Below are positions 8,640 through 23,019 of a stretch of DNA of 64,000 nt, piece after piece; position 1 is the first letter of the stretch, and every line of letters begins with the position of its first letter. A program made the translations under genes and the position numbers. Source of the DNA: Nageia nagi (Eukaryota > Pinophyta); contig JBITNC010000001.1 in NCBI GenBank assembly GCA_050084985.1, positions 178,932,001-178,996,000 of the forward strand, given 5' to 3'. The notes beneath the pieces were generated by a model, which was given only the letters and a program-made list of their open reading frames with translations, had not been told where the DNA came from and did no database searches.

Positions 8640-9840
8640 TTACAAAATAAAAAAGGTTGATAATAGAAGAGGCAAAGGTGGTAATAAGGGTCATGGAAAT
8701 GTGAGGTTCAAAGGTAGAGGTAGGGTTGGATTCAATAGTTCCAATCATACTGATCTTGAACCTTATCCTAATACTATTCATTCTAATCACAACTAAAGTG
8801 TATATCAAAATTATTAAAATGGCTATTAGGGTATTGATAATAGAGTTTCTACAGAAGTGAGTATGGGACAAATAAGGACACAAATGCAAGAACATCAATA
8901 ATTAATTACTTAGCTCTATGAGAATCATGTTGGAGTAAATAGGGTGTTACCTAATGATCCTATTTTAAATCAAAGGGATCAAGTTATAGCTAAGATGACC
9001 AAGGATATGTGATATTTTAAAATGTTAAAATTCAATGGAAAGAATGTAGATTATAATGATAATTGGTTAACTAATCTCAAAGCCCACTATGGTATATAAG
9101 CATATAGATCTTATAAAAAGATGAATGTAGTAGCCCTGTACCTAACTAAATCTATAGTAAAATGATGGAATACATATCTTTCCAACTCTAAAAAAGGATT
9201 ACTGATGTTAATTGGGAAGAATTTGAACATTTTTTCAAAAGTAGATTCTTAATAAATTAGTTCTATGTTGAAAGATAGAGTGAGTTCCTCCAATTTGAGA
9301 AAAATACACTATCGGTTGAATCATATTACCAATAATTTATAAATATTATTAGGCATATACCTACTTTTGAAAAAGATGAAAGATTAAAAAGTCAAAGGTT
9401 CATTCTAATATTGTAAACCAAGATTGGAACTTCTATTAATCTTTATGATCCTAAATCTATTTAGAAGGCCTTCGAGTTGGCCAAGAGAGAAGAATTGAAT
9501 CTTGCATTTAGGAGGATTGTATCTAAACATTTCAAAGAATCCAAAGATAAATAGAAAAGGGAAGATAAAAAGAATATCCCAAATCAATTACATTGGTTTA
9601 AGAATCAAAACCAAAAAAATAATAGAAATGAAGAAGAAATCTAATAAAAAGGGACCAAGTCTTAATAATCAATAAAATAAGGTTGAAAAAAGACATTTCC
9701 AAGAAAATGAGATCAATAAGGATACAAAGAGAAATAAAATTCTTTGATTTTATCATGGAATAAAAAGGATCAAATAAAAATAAATCATTATTTTCCAAAA
9801 GCAGGACGTTACCATTATGGGGGTAAATAGTTTGTAGCCC
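8640..9840 (+). pseudogene. gag (decayed), chromovirus-like element
   Basis: Readable pieces in order: a Gly/Arg-rich start (GKGGNKGHGNVRFKGRGR), a capsid core beginning MLKFNGKNVDY, the block ERQSEFLQFEKNTLSVESYY, and FELAKREELNL, a gag helix also found in the gag piece near 57740. At the end stands a damaged zinc knuckle, YHYGGK-stop-FVAQC, where C-x2-C-GGKHFVAQC would be usual. Several in-frame stops replace glutamine. It would have formed the particle coat. Confidence 0.7.
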
Positions 9841-10312
9841 AATGTATGAACAAAGAGGATTATAAGGGGAAAAAAGTAGCTCCTAATGATAATCATTGTA
9901 TTTATTCTAAAAATAATAAGCAAGCCTTGGATATTCAAGCATCTACTCTTATGTTGGAAGGTAAAATATTTGCTCATCTAGTTTCCTTTTTGATTGATTA
10001 TGGGGCTATTGAAAGCTTTGTTTCTTCATACATTATGGATAAAATATCTATAAAATATATTTTTATGCAAAACCCTTGGAATGTAGAATTTTATTATAGA
10101 CAAATTTGTATGCTTAAATAATTTTTAGCTGATGTAAAACTATCTTTGCAAAATTATGATTCCAAAGTACATTTGCATATAGTTCCATTACCTTCATATG
10201 AAATTATTCTAGGTTTGGATTGGGTGATTCAATCTAATGATAAGACAAATATTCCTAAAAATTTAGTTAAAGTCACTTCTAAAGGAGGTGATAAAATAAC
10301 TTTGATTATATG
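9841..10312 (+). pseudogene. aspartic protease (decayed)
   Basis: The frame 9846-10121 reads on from the zinc knuckle and holds FLIDYGAIESFVSSYIMD. This is the retropepsin active-site loop, with the D-S/T-G triad changed to D-Y-G. Further on, LHIVPLPSYEIILGLDWV matches the second conserved strand (ILGLDWL) of Gypsy proteases. The changed triad and internal stops mean no activity. Confidence 0.7.
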
Positions 10313-10599
10313 AAGAAAGATTTTAGCACTCGACCCTTTTCAACTATGTAATTAGCAAAGGCAATTAAAAAGGGTATCAACTTTATGCTATTCACATTCA
10401 TTCTAAGGATCAAGAGGAATTTCTAATCATTTAATACAACATCCTTTTCTTAATGAATTTAGATATATTTTTCAAAATTAGTTTCCAAGAATGCCACCAA
10501 TTTGAGAATTTGATTTCTCAATTGAATTAGTACTTGGAGTAGAACTTGTTTCAAGGTTTTCAATTGCATGATCACCTTACAAATGTAAGAATTAAAATT

Positions 10600-11330
10600 A
10601 TAAGTTCAAAATTTGCTAGATAAAGGGTTAATCATACCTAGTGTGTAATCTTGGGGAGCACTTAATATTATTTATTAAAAAGGATGGTACCATGAGATTG
10701 TGTATAGATTATAGGATACTAAACAAATTAACCATTAAAAATGGATACCCTCTTCCTAGAATGTGTGATTTATTTGATCAATTAAAAGGCACTTGTGTGT
10801 TTTAAAAAATTGATCTCAGATCTGGGTATCATCAACTTAGAATCAAAGAACAAGATAATTTTAAAACAACATTTAAGACTATATATGGTCATTTTGAATC
10901 TACAATTTACCTTTTAGGTTAAAGAATGCTCCAACAACCTTTATGAACTTAATGAATAATGTTTTTTGAGAATTTTAAGATAAATTCATTTTGGTCTTTG
11001 TTGATGATATTCTAGTTTATAAAAGGAATAAACATGAATATGACTATCATTTGAGGATGATTTTGAATATTCTTAGAAAGAATCAACTATTTGGAAAAAT
11101 GTCAAAATGTGATTTTTACACCTCTTAGGTTCAATATTTAGATCATATTGTGTATGCTGATGGACTTGTTGTTAACCCTAAAAATATTGAGATAGTTATT
11201 GATTGGCCTACACCATCTAATGTGTCAGAAATTAGAAGTTTCATAGGACTTATAGGTTACTATTGAAAATTTGTAAAATATTTTTCTAAAGTAGCACATC
11301 CTATAACTCAACTACAAAACAAGGGTAAAA
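10600..11330 (+). pseudogene. reverse transcriptase (decayed)
   Basis: Conserved Gypsy RT blocks in order: [66 protein letters not shown] (catalytic Asp pair at 11003-11008, intact), VQYLDHIV and IRSFIGLIGYY. Frameshifts and stops between blocks break the frame. The order and spacing fit a complete RT before decay. Confidence 0.85.
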
Positions 11331-11800
11331 AGTTCATTTGGACTAATAAATATATTGTAACCTTTGATCTTTTGAAGAAAAAACTAACTACTACACCTGT
11401 ACTTAAACTTCTTGATCCTTGTAAATAGTTCTTGGATTGTACTAATGCTTGCATTGAAGGAATAGGTGGAGTACTTATGCAAGATGACTGTGTAATAGCT
11501 TATGAGTCACATAAGCTAAAGGATCATGAAAATAATTACCATGAACATGATTTAGAACTTACTATAGTTGTTCATACACTTAAGATGTGGCGATTATATC
11601 TTTTGGGAAGATCATTCTATTTAAAATTTGATCATTATAGTCTACAATATTTATTCACCTAACCTATTCTAAATGCAAGATAGCATCATTGGATGGAATT
11701 TATAGTAGAATATGATTTTAGAATTGACTATATTAGAGGAAAGGAGAATAATGTAGTTGAGACTTTAAGTAAAAAGCAACACCTTTGCTATTATTATCTA
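11331..11800 (+). pseudogene. RNase H (decayed)
   Basis: Follows RT in the same element: FLDCTNACIEGIGGVLMQDD (family: D-A-S-x-x-GIGAVL), then ENNYHEHDLELTIVVHTLK and LKFDHYSLQYLF, then a stretch like the connection to integrase (YDFRIDYIRGKENNVVE). The first catalytic Asp is intact-looking but its neighbourhood has a stop. Confidence 0.8.
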
Positions 11801-11949
11801 GCTATAGGTATGAGTTAAAAGATAGAGTTTTAAATTATCAATCTAAGGATACATTTTACATAAATCAAAGAAGAAGAATTAAATAGGGATTACTTGAGGG
11901 ATTTTCACTTAAAAATGATGATTTATTATATTTTGGTAAATAATTGGTT

Positions 11950-13130
11950 ATTCCTTTGCTAAAAAATCTTAGGAAACAAATCATGTATGAATTTCATTAT
12001 TACCCTTATTTTACGCATTTATGGAATAACAAAATGGGGGAATTTATTAAAAAATAATTTTGTTGGCATGTCATGAAGAAAGATATTATTGATTATGTGA
12101 AAAATATATTGAGTGTCAAAAGGTTAAATTGAAAGAATTAGAACTGCTGGTAACTTACACCCTTTAGTATAGTTCCTTCTCAAAAGTAGTAATAAATTAG
12201 TATGGATTTTATTATGGGTCTATCAAAGATAAGATTCTATCATGATTCCATATTTGTAATTGTATACCAACTTACAAAAGTGACTCACTTTATTCCTACA
12301 AACACCACTAATGAAGCAGTGATCATCTCTTATAAATTCATGAAGGAAATGACCTTATGGATTTCCTAAAAGCATATTATCATAATTGTGATAGTAATTT
12401 CACATCTCACTTTTGGCAAAATTTGGATAGAGAAGTTGGTACTGAATTGAATTTTAGCTCAGCATATCATCTTGAGATAGATTCTCAAAATGAAAGAATA
12501 AATCAAATACTAGATAATATACTACAAATGTATGTTATGAATAGTCTTAGTAAATGGGAAGATTATCTACATCTAGTAGAATTTGCATATAATAACACAT
12601 ATAAATAATCTTTAGGTATGGATCCATTTGAAGCTATATATGGAAGAAAATATTAGACACCAATTTATTGGGATAATCTTGATGAAAAAATCACTATTAG
12701 ATCTCATTTACTTCTTGAAATGGAATCACAACTTAAGGATATCTAGAAAAAGCTTAAGGAATCCTCAGATAGATAAAAACATTTAGTATACCTTAAAAGG
12801 AATCCTAGAGAGTTCAAAGAAGGAGATAAAGTCTTGTTAAGAGTAAAACTTGGTAAGATTTTAATTAAATATTCTAAATTGGTATCAAGGTTTGTAGGTC
12901 ATTTTTCCATTCTAAAGATGGTCAACCCAATGGCCTATAAGTTGGAACTCCCTGCCAATTTGTCTAAGATGCATAATGAATTTCATGTATCACTATTGAA
13001 AGCATATGTACAAGATTCAAATCACATTCTAAATATGGATAGGTTACATTTGGAGGACCCCTTTTCTTTTGAAGTTCAACCTAGGGTTCATTTTAGCCAT
13101 GAATATTCATTAATAAGAAAATTTTAAGGA
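11950..13130 (+). pseudogene. integrase (decayed)
   Basis: The core shows MDFIMGLSK with the first catalytic Asp, then CDSNFTSHFW with the second, and DSQNERINQ with the glutamate, so all three catalytic acids can be read in fragments. The C-terminal region 12834-13127 is open: KYSKLVSRFVGHFSILKMVN, then ELPANLSKMHNEFHVSLLKA, the conserved end of chromovirus-type integrases. I could not read a clear chromodomain after it. Stops and frame changes separate the blocks. Confidence 0.85.
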
Positions 13131-15546
13131 CCCTCAACATTGGAAATGGATATTTTTGGGGTAGTAAAAAGGCCCAAATCACCAAAAGTTTAAACTTTAT
13201 TTTATTTTATTTTTAATTCAAGTATCCAATGTTTTAAATTTTTTTTCAAAAATAGCCATTATTTTATAAAAATTTGTAAAAATCATTGATATTTTCAAAA
13301 ACATTTTGAGCGATATTTGTCATAAATTTCTTAAGGGATTTTTGTGGAGGGGATCTTAAAATGAACCTTGGAACTTCAGCTTGTTAAAATCTTGGAATAC
13401 AAATCTAGACTACTCAGGAATAAAGAAATTGGTGAATTCTTAGTTGAATGCGATTATTACTATGAACATAGTGCGATCTAGGAAAAAGTTCATATTATGA
13501 AGCAATAGTTCCCAAAGATTTTTAGTTTAGAACATTCACTTATGGGACTAAGTTTATTTCTAGATCGAGAGTATTTCATGAGCCAAGTATCTCTAGATTT
13601 ATTTTAATTTCTTTTCTAAACTTGCATGGTTAATTATTGATCAATTTAAACTCATCCTTAATAAATTTATTTGCAAGGTGATTTAAAATTTGCATCATCT
13701 AAAGGTAATGAAGTTTAATGGATATTTGAATAAGTTATTATTGGGAAACATTTAATTTTGGTATTTGGAGTTTAGTGAATATTTTCATAAGTTATTATGA
13801 CATTGGATATTTGATTAAGTTATTTTTGGGAAATATTTGATTTTGGCATTTGAAGTTTAGTGGTTAACCTACCTATTATTCCTAGTGAATAAATAAGGTA
13901 TAACCTCAAATTAAACCCCTTTCACTTTAAGCCATAGCCTATTGGTGGATAATAAATAAAATCATCACCTATTATTTAGAATGCTTGCAACATTTGAAGT
14001 GAGGTATCTTAGCAAGGTAGTTTAGAAGGAGAATGTTTCACATCTAAGGGTTGGGATTGACCATGTAGTAAGATCTCCTCACTTTTCATGTTGAATTAGC
14101 TAAAGCCTAAAATTACCATAGTATTTGTTATTTTATCTCACACTATTGATGGTTTTTTCAAGCTATAGTGGCATGTTTGAGCACATTTGTTGCAATCATA
14201 AATTGTAGAGGGGGTTTAAAATAGGTTATCATTTTTCCTAATGTTATACCATAATGGATTTTAGTGGTCATTTTATGTTTTGATCTCCATTGGCTCTTTC
14301 CATTGGATTTATGTGGCTCTTAAAAAAATGGGGTCTTAACAAATCTAGTTGATTTTCTTGTGAATTTAGGTAGTTCATTATTGGTTTCTATCCACCTAGA
14401 GGAAGAGAATCAACTTATATTTGAAGAAACATTCATGCTTACCTTACAATTGACTTAGGAGACAAGCTTTGGGCAGGTTTGTGGTGTTTGAGTGTTCATC
14501 TGATTGCCAAATATTAGACAAGTTTATCCCAAAGTATGGGTCTTTGAGTGGCTTTTCTTTAGACTACCTCTAAGTGGGGGTTTCTTTGGTTTAACTTCCT
14601 AGGTATTAGCATTTATCAGATTTAGTACCTAATTTTTTTTTTACTTTGCATATTTTGCACTTCATTTACAACATACTAGTATGAATCTAGAGTATATGCT
14701 CTTTGTTGATTTATTGCATTGGGACATAACATTTATATACTCTACATATAGTAATGAGTCCAAGGTATTTACTTTAACTTGAAAGGTTACATCATGGCAT
14801 GAAATTTGCATATTTTTGACATAATGTAAGGATTTCTATTTTTGTAAAATGATTACAATAATTATGATTTTATTTTGAGTATATTATAGTAACTTTGCAT
14901 TGATAAACACGTTCTTTAGTCATTGGTAATTTGTTATAAATGTTAAGAATGCTTCATTTGGTTTATATGTTACTATGTAGATTAAGTGATAAAACCTTAT
15001 CCAAAAGATGATGTTTGGAGTATTAGACATTTAGAGGGACAATTAGGTATTTAAGTTTTTAAGGGGTATTATGTTAAAAATTTAGAGTATCCCATACAAT
15101 AGTTTAGATAAACTCGAATTCAAACTAAACTAATTAGACAAGTTTATAAATACACTATTATTTTCAATAATGTTATACTATCACAATTATCTTCATAAAA
15201 AGTTATTGAATAATTTTTACTACAAATGTTGTAGTATAATAGCACATAAATGTTAATTTAATAAAGGTAAACTATAGAGTCTCCCTTATTGAGATATTTA
15301 TATCTCACCCATATATTACTTGTGAGAACAATAAATGAGGCCACTATTTGATCTTGCAGCAAACCCAGAACCTGATGATGATGAATATATATAAATTATT
15401 ACAAATTATGTTAGATAAATGTATAGTAGTTATGTTTTTGCATAGTATGTAAGCAAGCTTTAGGGGAAGCAATTTGTAGGAGTTTATTGTATATAATAGT
15501 ATGAATGATAGAACATATTTAGTTCTCTATTGGTTAGATATACTCT
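13131..15546 (+). other. 3' non-coding region of the chromovirus-like element
   Basis: About 2.4 kb between integrase and the 3' LTR without readable domains. A purine-rich run (AGGGGAAG, near 15462) lies about 75 bases before the clear LTR homology. If it is the polypurine tract, the LTR starts earlier than I placed it. Confidence 0.5.
13721..13865 (+). repeat. 85-bp tandem duplication
   Basis: The block beginning GATATTTGAATAAGTTATTA at 13721 recurs at 13806 with a few substitutions, both running to GTTTAGTG. It lies in the 3' non-coding part of the element. Confidence 0.7.
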
Positions 15547-16782
15547 ACAAACCATTTTTATATTTATAGTTAAACTATGTTGTTGGAGTGGAACATACAT
15601 ATATATGAATACATGTGCTATTGGTTTGATTTATGAATAAGTTCTAATAAATGTTATGGTTAATATTATGTTGTCTCTTAAACATCATAAATGTTACTAT
15701 TGTAAGCAAAATTGATATCAAATTATTATATACAATAGTAATATTACTACTTAGCATTATTTTTGTGATTCAATCTTTGTAAAGTATTAAAAAATGCAAA
15801 TAATTTGAATAGGACATATTTTTTGTTCAAAAGTTATCTAATAATGATTATACTATTATGAAGAGAAAAACTACAATAATTACTATGTTAGTTTTGTCAC
15901 ATCTACAGTTTAACATTATCTAATATATGAATAGTAATGAATACCTATAGTTGTTGTTAAACTTTAATATGATAGATAGAATTTGTAGCTCTATTGATGA
16001 AGTCTCTTATATAGTTGAAACAAGTATAATGAATAGTTACAACTATAGTCATAGTAGATAACAACCAAGGGTAGAAAGGACTCTCAGTTGCGAATATTAT
16101 AAAATATGATTGGTTCTTTTTATTTAAATCATTTACTTTTATAAAGGTAGTCTTAGAGTAGACATGGAAATATACTCTATTTCTACTATAACTTAAGAAA
16201 GTTTGTCAATTAATAGTATGCTAAAATAATTGCTTATTAGAATTTCAACATGTTCAACTAGTTTAGAATCATATTAGGCTATATCTTGAAGATTGTTATT
16301 TTGAAATAACTAATAGGCTACAACTCCATACTCCTTATCAAAACAATTAAGGTAATAAAATATATTGGAAAAAGATAAGTCACCAACTAGAAATTAATAA
16401 GGAAAATATTATATAGAGTAAACCTGATTTCATCCCAACTCATTACAAATGCCTTAAGATATAAATTATGTAGATGTGCACTATGGTTCCTTGCATGGGT
16501 ATATAGTGAAATCCATAGATGGAGAAGGTCTATTGGATGAATTCTGAAAAGGGTTTTCAATAAGAATGAGCTAAATACTCATATGATCCAGTATGTAGTA
16601 ATGATTATACATAGTAAAGTTTATTGTGACTGCAACTTCATCTTTATTAATAAAGTAAACTTGATCCTCATAGAAAAGAAAATAAAATTTTATATGCTTG
16701 AGGTTATGACTTGATGAAAAATTTTAGTTTGGATTTCATGAATTTGGTTATTATTTGAATTTGGTATTTAGAGGATATAACA
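15547..16782 (+). repeat. 3' LTR of the chromovirus-like element
   Basis: Partner of 7337-8570. It ends GGATATAACA like its partner, and unrelated sequence follows. Confidence 0.75.
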
Positions 16783-16929
16783 CTATACCTTTCTCTTGTA
16801 AGGTTTTCTATAATTTCTTATATTGCTTTAGTAATTTCTTTAAGTCTATTTGAGTTAAGGTATTTAGTGTCATGTATGATATATTTTATGATCGGTTCAT
16901 CAAATTATACATTTTAAGTTTATGTTTTA

Positions 16930-17088
16930 GTATTGATACAATATTTGGGGTTAACCTTGGGTATTTGGTGATTGAGGTTTCATTGGTGCACTACTAGTTT
17001 CTTCTAATCATGATTATGAGTACTACTACTAGATACCTTAATATGTGTATTCCTAGTATAAGTAACTTGGTGTACTACTGGTACTCAT
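16930..17088 (-). pseudogene. glutamine-rich frame with stops at glutamine positions
   Basis: From an ATG at 17088 the minus strand reads MSTSSTPSYLY, then a run in which about nine stops (mostly TAG and TAA, one TGA) lie among Tyr, Ser and surviving CAA codons, then LEETSSAPMKPQSPNTQG. The best explanation is a Gln/Ser/Pro-rich gag-like N-terminus whose CAA/CAG codons have mutated to stops. The family is not identified. Confidence 0.4.
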
Positions 17089-20000
17089 CTTAAAAGGTGG
17101 ACACTTATTTGATGGTTAGTATTATTATTTGTATTCACTTATTTTTGCAACATATCATATAATAATTTTAGGCATTCTATATAATAATGATAATTTATGA
17201 TATGATACTATGTACGTCAAATATAGGCTTTTGGATGAAGAAATTCATACTATCTATGGGTAAGATTATCATAATTAAAATATTAATTTTGACCATGACC
17301 TTGGTAACCTTATAAATGACCTTTATTATTATATATATTTCCTCCTTATCCTTATCTTTTACCGAACCAATTTTGGTAACATTTGTATGAAAATATAAAT
17401 AATTTATTCTAATCTAAGTATAGAAAAGTGGAGGCATGCCACATATAATAAAATATAAACTTTGAATAACTTTAACTCTAACTTTAGGAAACATCTTAGA
17501 TACTAGAGTACCCCCTTCATGTACATTACATGAGTTAACTACTTGAACTATTTCTCTCTTAAATATACTCATGTAAATGCTTCTCCTTTAGATTTAGGGC
17601 CATTAATAAGTATATGCTTATGTCTTCCATGTATGGATTCACTTTGCAAGTGTCATCAGGTCATTAATATTTGAGATAAGGGCCTTTGCATGTAGAGATG
17701 AGGTCCAAATCCTTTTTTTGTATCACTACTGAGAGTCAAGGGATAAAATTATTTATGTAATTATTATACATTACCAATAAATATTGTATATAGCATCACT
17801 AAGGTGTTTGAACTCTTTTTTCTAATATCATTGCTTTTTGCACCTACCTATGACTTCAAAATCATATAAAAAATAGATTGCTAATGTCATTACACCAAGA
17901 CTTGAGATGTTAAGCTTCAAAATGAGACTTAGAAGATGCTAAAATTATCTCCTTTTTTCACATTTCATTCTCCTTTATATTCCATTTTGTTGTGTTTCAC
18001 CATAGTGGATTATAATGTAACTTTGAGAAGGCATCTAGGAAATAATTTTTTTTCCCTTCTAGATTGATATTTCAAAAATGATGACATGAGATATTAATTT
18101 AAGATTTGATAAAAGCACATTTGGATATTCTTACTTTCCATCATAGAGAGATTAAATTTTTGATGATATTACCTCCATGATTTTTTAATTATTTGGCCAA
18201 AACTTGTGTTAGATGTTCAACTAAGAAATATGTTAATATTATCCATTATTCTTTACAAAATATCCTAGCTTGTTTATGCTATAAAATAACTATTTAATCA
18301 TTACTAATCTATGTATACATTTTTGTTGACTTTAGGGAAAATATTTGCCACAAACTTGTAGAATCAAGCTTATTATTAAATAACTAATGGAAGTGGATAG
18401 GTTTACCTAGTTAATAGTTAACATAACCAAAAACTTTACCCATTCTTTTGGAGTAGGATCTAGGAATGTAAGAACCATATACTATACCATGATTAGGCCA
18501 TTCTCTATCTTATATGATTCTCCTTTATATTTACAAGTAAATTATTCTTCTATTTTTCATAGTATTCATTTTTTTTAAACTAAAATATCTTTTCTTTAAA
18601 TAATTGCGCCAACCAAGAAGAAAATACTGAAAGATTAGTTACCATTTTTTCTACTACATTTTAATTTCTTCATTTATAAAAAAGGTACCATCTTGTTTCC
18701 AAACATTTTTCACTCCTTTTATTACTTAGGGCTACAAGGTATTCTTGTATAACATTAAGTACATTAGTCAAGTAAGGCATATAGTTAATTCCCTCTTAGA
18801 CTAGCTCATCTAGACTTGGGATTCTAGTAGCTATCATCAAGAATCCCCTTATTTGCTTAATGTTGGCTATATTCAACTAAGCATATGATATTTTATCAAG
18901 GATATCAATTATATATTTCTCCTACATTTTTTGCATCAACTATTACCTAAACCTTATTGAAACAAGATATGCATTTTTATAGAGTAAGCTAAGAACATTC
19001 CATGTAATCTCTTATTGGGAAAATAGATTTTTATTCTTGAAGAATGTTAACCCAGAAGTTTCTCATTATAATTCTCAGTATATTAGTGTTCAATATAAGT
19101 AATTATTTTTGTTCTATGAGGTATTTGTTTAAATAAAAAATCATTGCATATCTTTATGCTATGAAATTTCCTTTGGTGTTGATTTTAGTATTTATTTAAC
19201 TTATGTCTTTATCTTTCTAATCTATCACCATCCTAATCTATTTTAATTGAGTATCTCTAGAAACTAGCTCCACTATTTAGCATTCACCTGTATTATCTTT
19301 AATTTGAGGGCCTCCTCTTTTTTATTCAATTCCTTCTCAAAAGGGGTTTTATTAAGTCATTTTTCAATTCAATCACATATTTATCTAGTGTTTTCACTTG
19401 GCTAGTGGTATTATTAATTTTAATTATTAGAGATGCATATATACTCTTTTCCTTATTGTATTTGGCATCATACCTTATTGCATTGCTCTTATTCAATTAT
19501 ATAAATATCTATAATAATTAATTTTTATCTTCCATGGAGATATTTATATAGGTCAACTCAATGCATGTATTTACCAACCCTTGTATCAACTCACTGATCA
19601 TTACATATTGTATGATATCTATATAAAGTTTCTAATTTTCACATCTATCTCACTATGCAATCTTATTTGGTAGCCTAGGATGAGTATGTTTTTTAATTTC
19701 TTATTAATCCAAGTGGACTAATCCACATGCATTTGTTGATATTTCTAGAAGATGGATTATGTGGACACTTTATGTCTTCCTATAAAAATGAATGATGAGA
19801 ATTTTTAAGGAGGAATGGTTTATATAGATGAAATTAAATAAGTGGTTTTTATAATTATGGATTCTATAGACATAGAAATCATTTAACTTGTTGAGAATGA
19901 TGGAATACTACTCGACCTAATTCTAATGGATGATTATGAGATAGACTAGATGATGGGGGAGGTATGTAATATATATGATATTATGGATGTAGAAAATAAA

Positions 20001-21282
20001 AAATGAATTAATGTTGTTTGATATTGGATAGTTTATTATCTCATATTGGATATGAAAGGATTGTAGCAGATATGTCTACAATAGTATAGACCCTTAAAAC
20101 CTAGATTATCTTGCTCTAATAATAAAACAAGAACCCTATGGAAACATTACATGCTAAAGCACTAGAGTTTATCTTATTCTATGATATGGTACCTAGGAAG
20201 AACCCTACAAAATAGATAATATCTATGGGGAAATTCCACCTCCATATTATTAAGACCTTGGAGGAAAGCTATAGAGTATAAAACCCTAACTCAAATGCTT
20301 TGTAAGCCTCCTAATCCATATTCAAATGGAAAATAGAATAATAAGGCATTCCTAGATCAAATATAATATGTTTATGTTATGCTAAATGATGTGATATAAA
20401 ATTATAATGCTATTGTAAATGATAAAAATTCTAAAAAAATACTAAATTAACATATAATCTAGCATGAAACTAGCCTAGAGATGATACTACATTAACACAA
20501 TAATCCCATAATGCTAAAATATATTATATAAAAGGATATAGCTACAATAAATAACTCTAAATACTCCTAGGTATCTATAAAACCCTTGAAACAAAAAACA
20601 ACCTAGAAAATATAATGACATGAAAATGATACACCTCCAAAGCCTTCTAAATTAGTGATGGGATTTTTCATATATCTTGGTCTCCACATAAATGCTTATA
20701 GAAATGTGTTATGGTGTACTACAACTTAGGTACTATGAAGAATATTGGTAGCTCAAAAGGTAGGCTCAAGATTCAAAATTGATAAAGAGGGAAAAATTAC
20801 TAAAAATTGAATTTTATAATTTTCTATTTCTAATTAAGCAAATGGTTAGGGTTACCAACCCTAATTAGTTGCTCAATTTATTTTGCTAATTGGTTGATGA
20901 ATTAGGTGATCAGTAGACCAATAGGGATCTATTATGATTTTTGATCATGTTGTTGGATTTTGTCCAATGCTCATGCCACATATCAAGTTGACATGTATTC
21001 TTGATATATGTATTTTTATGGTGTTTATAGTTTCCCCCATTTGACCTAAGTTTTAAGAGATGGAAAACTTAGTACAAAATTAAAATGATGATATGATGAT
21101 TTTGATGTTTTGATTCTATAATATTATTTTATTTTGGATTGATGGTAATCAATGAAGTATTGATAATAATTAATGATATTTTATTAACAAATATGGATTG
21201 TCAATGAAGGTACACAAACCTACCAAGTTCTAAGGATTAAATTCTCATGAATATAGATATATAAAAGCTCAATGTTATGACC
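17089..21282. other. AT-rich stretch, mostly unassigned
   Basis: I see traces of former minus-strand coding (for example around 17400-17760, with in-frame stops) but no domain that I can name. A C-rich run at 21034-21038 could be an old minus-strand polypurine tract. No RNA gene or clear repeat found. Confidence 0.3.
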
Positions 21283-21287
21283 ATACT
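21283..21287. repeat. target-site duplication ATACT, left copy
   Basis: Directly precedes the TG end of the left LTR and is matched at 27487-27491. Confidence 0.8.
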
Positions 21288-22064
21288 TGTAGATCCATAA
21301 AAATGATTTATTATTTATTTAGTAATAATATTTACACTCATTAAATGATTAAATGGTAATAATACATAAATCAAGATAAATTGTTATTATAATGCAATAC
21401 CATATGCTAGGAATGATGCAAATATTATTTACCATGGTTTATATTTTAAATTATCTTGAATATAAAAAATATTATTATTATTATTGGAATTCAGCCTCAC
21501 TCCTCCCTATGTCCTTTGTAAGTTATAAATACAGGTAGAATAGGTTGGCTTCCATATATCATACTCTTTTGATATGAAAAAGAACTTTGATAGGTGGTTT
21601 TCAACTATAAAGGTGTATCTGGATTCCACCTATCATTAAGAATTTGTTATAATTTGAGCTCTAAACTTATCTCTATTACATGCTACATGATTCATCAAGA
21701 TCCACATAGCCAACTATGTTCTACTCTCATGCAATCAACAACATGCATCATCTAGATTGGGAGGTTCAAATTTTGATGGTTGACTGATAACTTTACTCTT
21801 ATGAATATTTGTTGTGTGCTCATCTTGAAGCTGATCCCAATCCTTCAAAGATACATTGCTATCTACTATAATCTGGTATAATCCTTCAAAGAGGATTATA
21901 CACGGATGCTCACTCTATATCAGGTTTATGCACTTCATGTATATCTATTATAATCTGATATAGAGCATATCATTGTATAATAATTATATATCCATACACC
22001 ATTTATTTATTTGTGTTTATTACATAATTGCACATAATTCCATCTTCATAATTGAAAGGCTACA
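21288..22064 (+). repeat. 5' LTR of the PMD-bearing element
   Basis: Begins TGTAGAT and ends GGCTACA. It matches 26746-27486 along its length but has a stretch of about 16 bases near its end (about 22035-22050) that the partner lacks. A TATA-like TATAAAT lies at 21524-21530, a plausible promoter position. Confidence 0.8.
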
Positions 22065-23019
22065 TTTGCATAATAAGTACTTCACATTGTTTGAATTATT
22101 ATTTCACTAACAAACATAGATTAAGAATTGAAAAATTAAAGAATGATGAAAAAGCAATGCAAGCAGATGCTACTAATGACATACATGACTATTTGTATGC
22201 CACCCATGACATGAAATATGGATTAAGAAAAGTGCCTCTCTTTATCCCTATGTATGCATAATGTGTCTAGGTTTCCAAATCATCCTAGGTACAAAAAAAT
22301 TATTTCTTAAATGATAAAAACATAAAAAATAGTGTACATTAGGTAGGCTATTTGTTGGTATAATCATTGTGAATTATTTATCATTGTATACATCTTGTTA
22401 TTATATTTTTCATCCCATAGGAAAATACCATTTCATTATTTCTTTATTATTTCATTATAATTCTTTCATTCCATGCCGCTAGTGGCATTCCACCTATTTT
22501 TAGACCGTTAATGACATACATTTCCTGGAATAGAATTAAAAATAATAGTATTTTACTCTTCCTTAGTCCATTCTTGATTCAATAAAATGATTATAACTTA
22601 ATTTTGAAATTATTAAAAAGAAAAAACTTTAACTTATTTGTTATTGTCTAGCTTGGTACCTTAGCGACCTTGATTTGGTGTCTTGTTTGTTTCTTTCATT
22701 ATTGATTGTGAATTTCATGTACTTAATCATGATTAAAAATATGCAATTGGATTGATATATGTTTGAGTTAATTTTACAATTTCATTATTCCTTAAAGTTA
22801 CATACATTGCTCTTATATGGATGGTTTTTTGATTATATCCCTAAAAATTGTACTTTGTAATTTACATGTTTTATCCAACACATTATATAACAATAAAATA
22901 AACCATTCACATTCATACATGAAGTAAATAAAATGCATGTACACAAGTTTTGAAACCAACTATATATATATATCAAAAATATCATAATGTACAACAAAAA
23001 GGAGTGGCCCCAAGGTCCA

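Larger units (their letters stand above)
7337..16782 (+). mobile_element. old chromovirus-like Ty3/Gypsy element with all pol domains
   Basis: Two long direct repeats (about 1.23 kb) flank a degenerate polyprotein in the Gypsy order gag-protease-RT-RNase H-integrase on the plus strand. A weak initiator tRNA-Met-like primer site follows the left LTR. Stops are frequent and many stand where glutamine is expected. The outer LTR start is uncertain: clear similarity begins at the CAAACCATTTTT motif (7339, 15548), with weaker similarity upstream. The string ACTAT occurs within a base of both outer ends (7332-7336 and 16782-16786) and may be the target duplication. Confidence 0.8.

Noticed and set aside
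22052-22261. 69-codon frame just after the left LTR of the PMD-bearing element
   Set aside because: It starts inside the LTR, has no gag-like motif and is of a length expected by chance.
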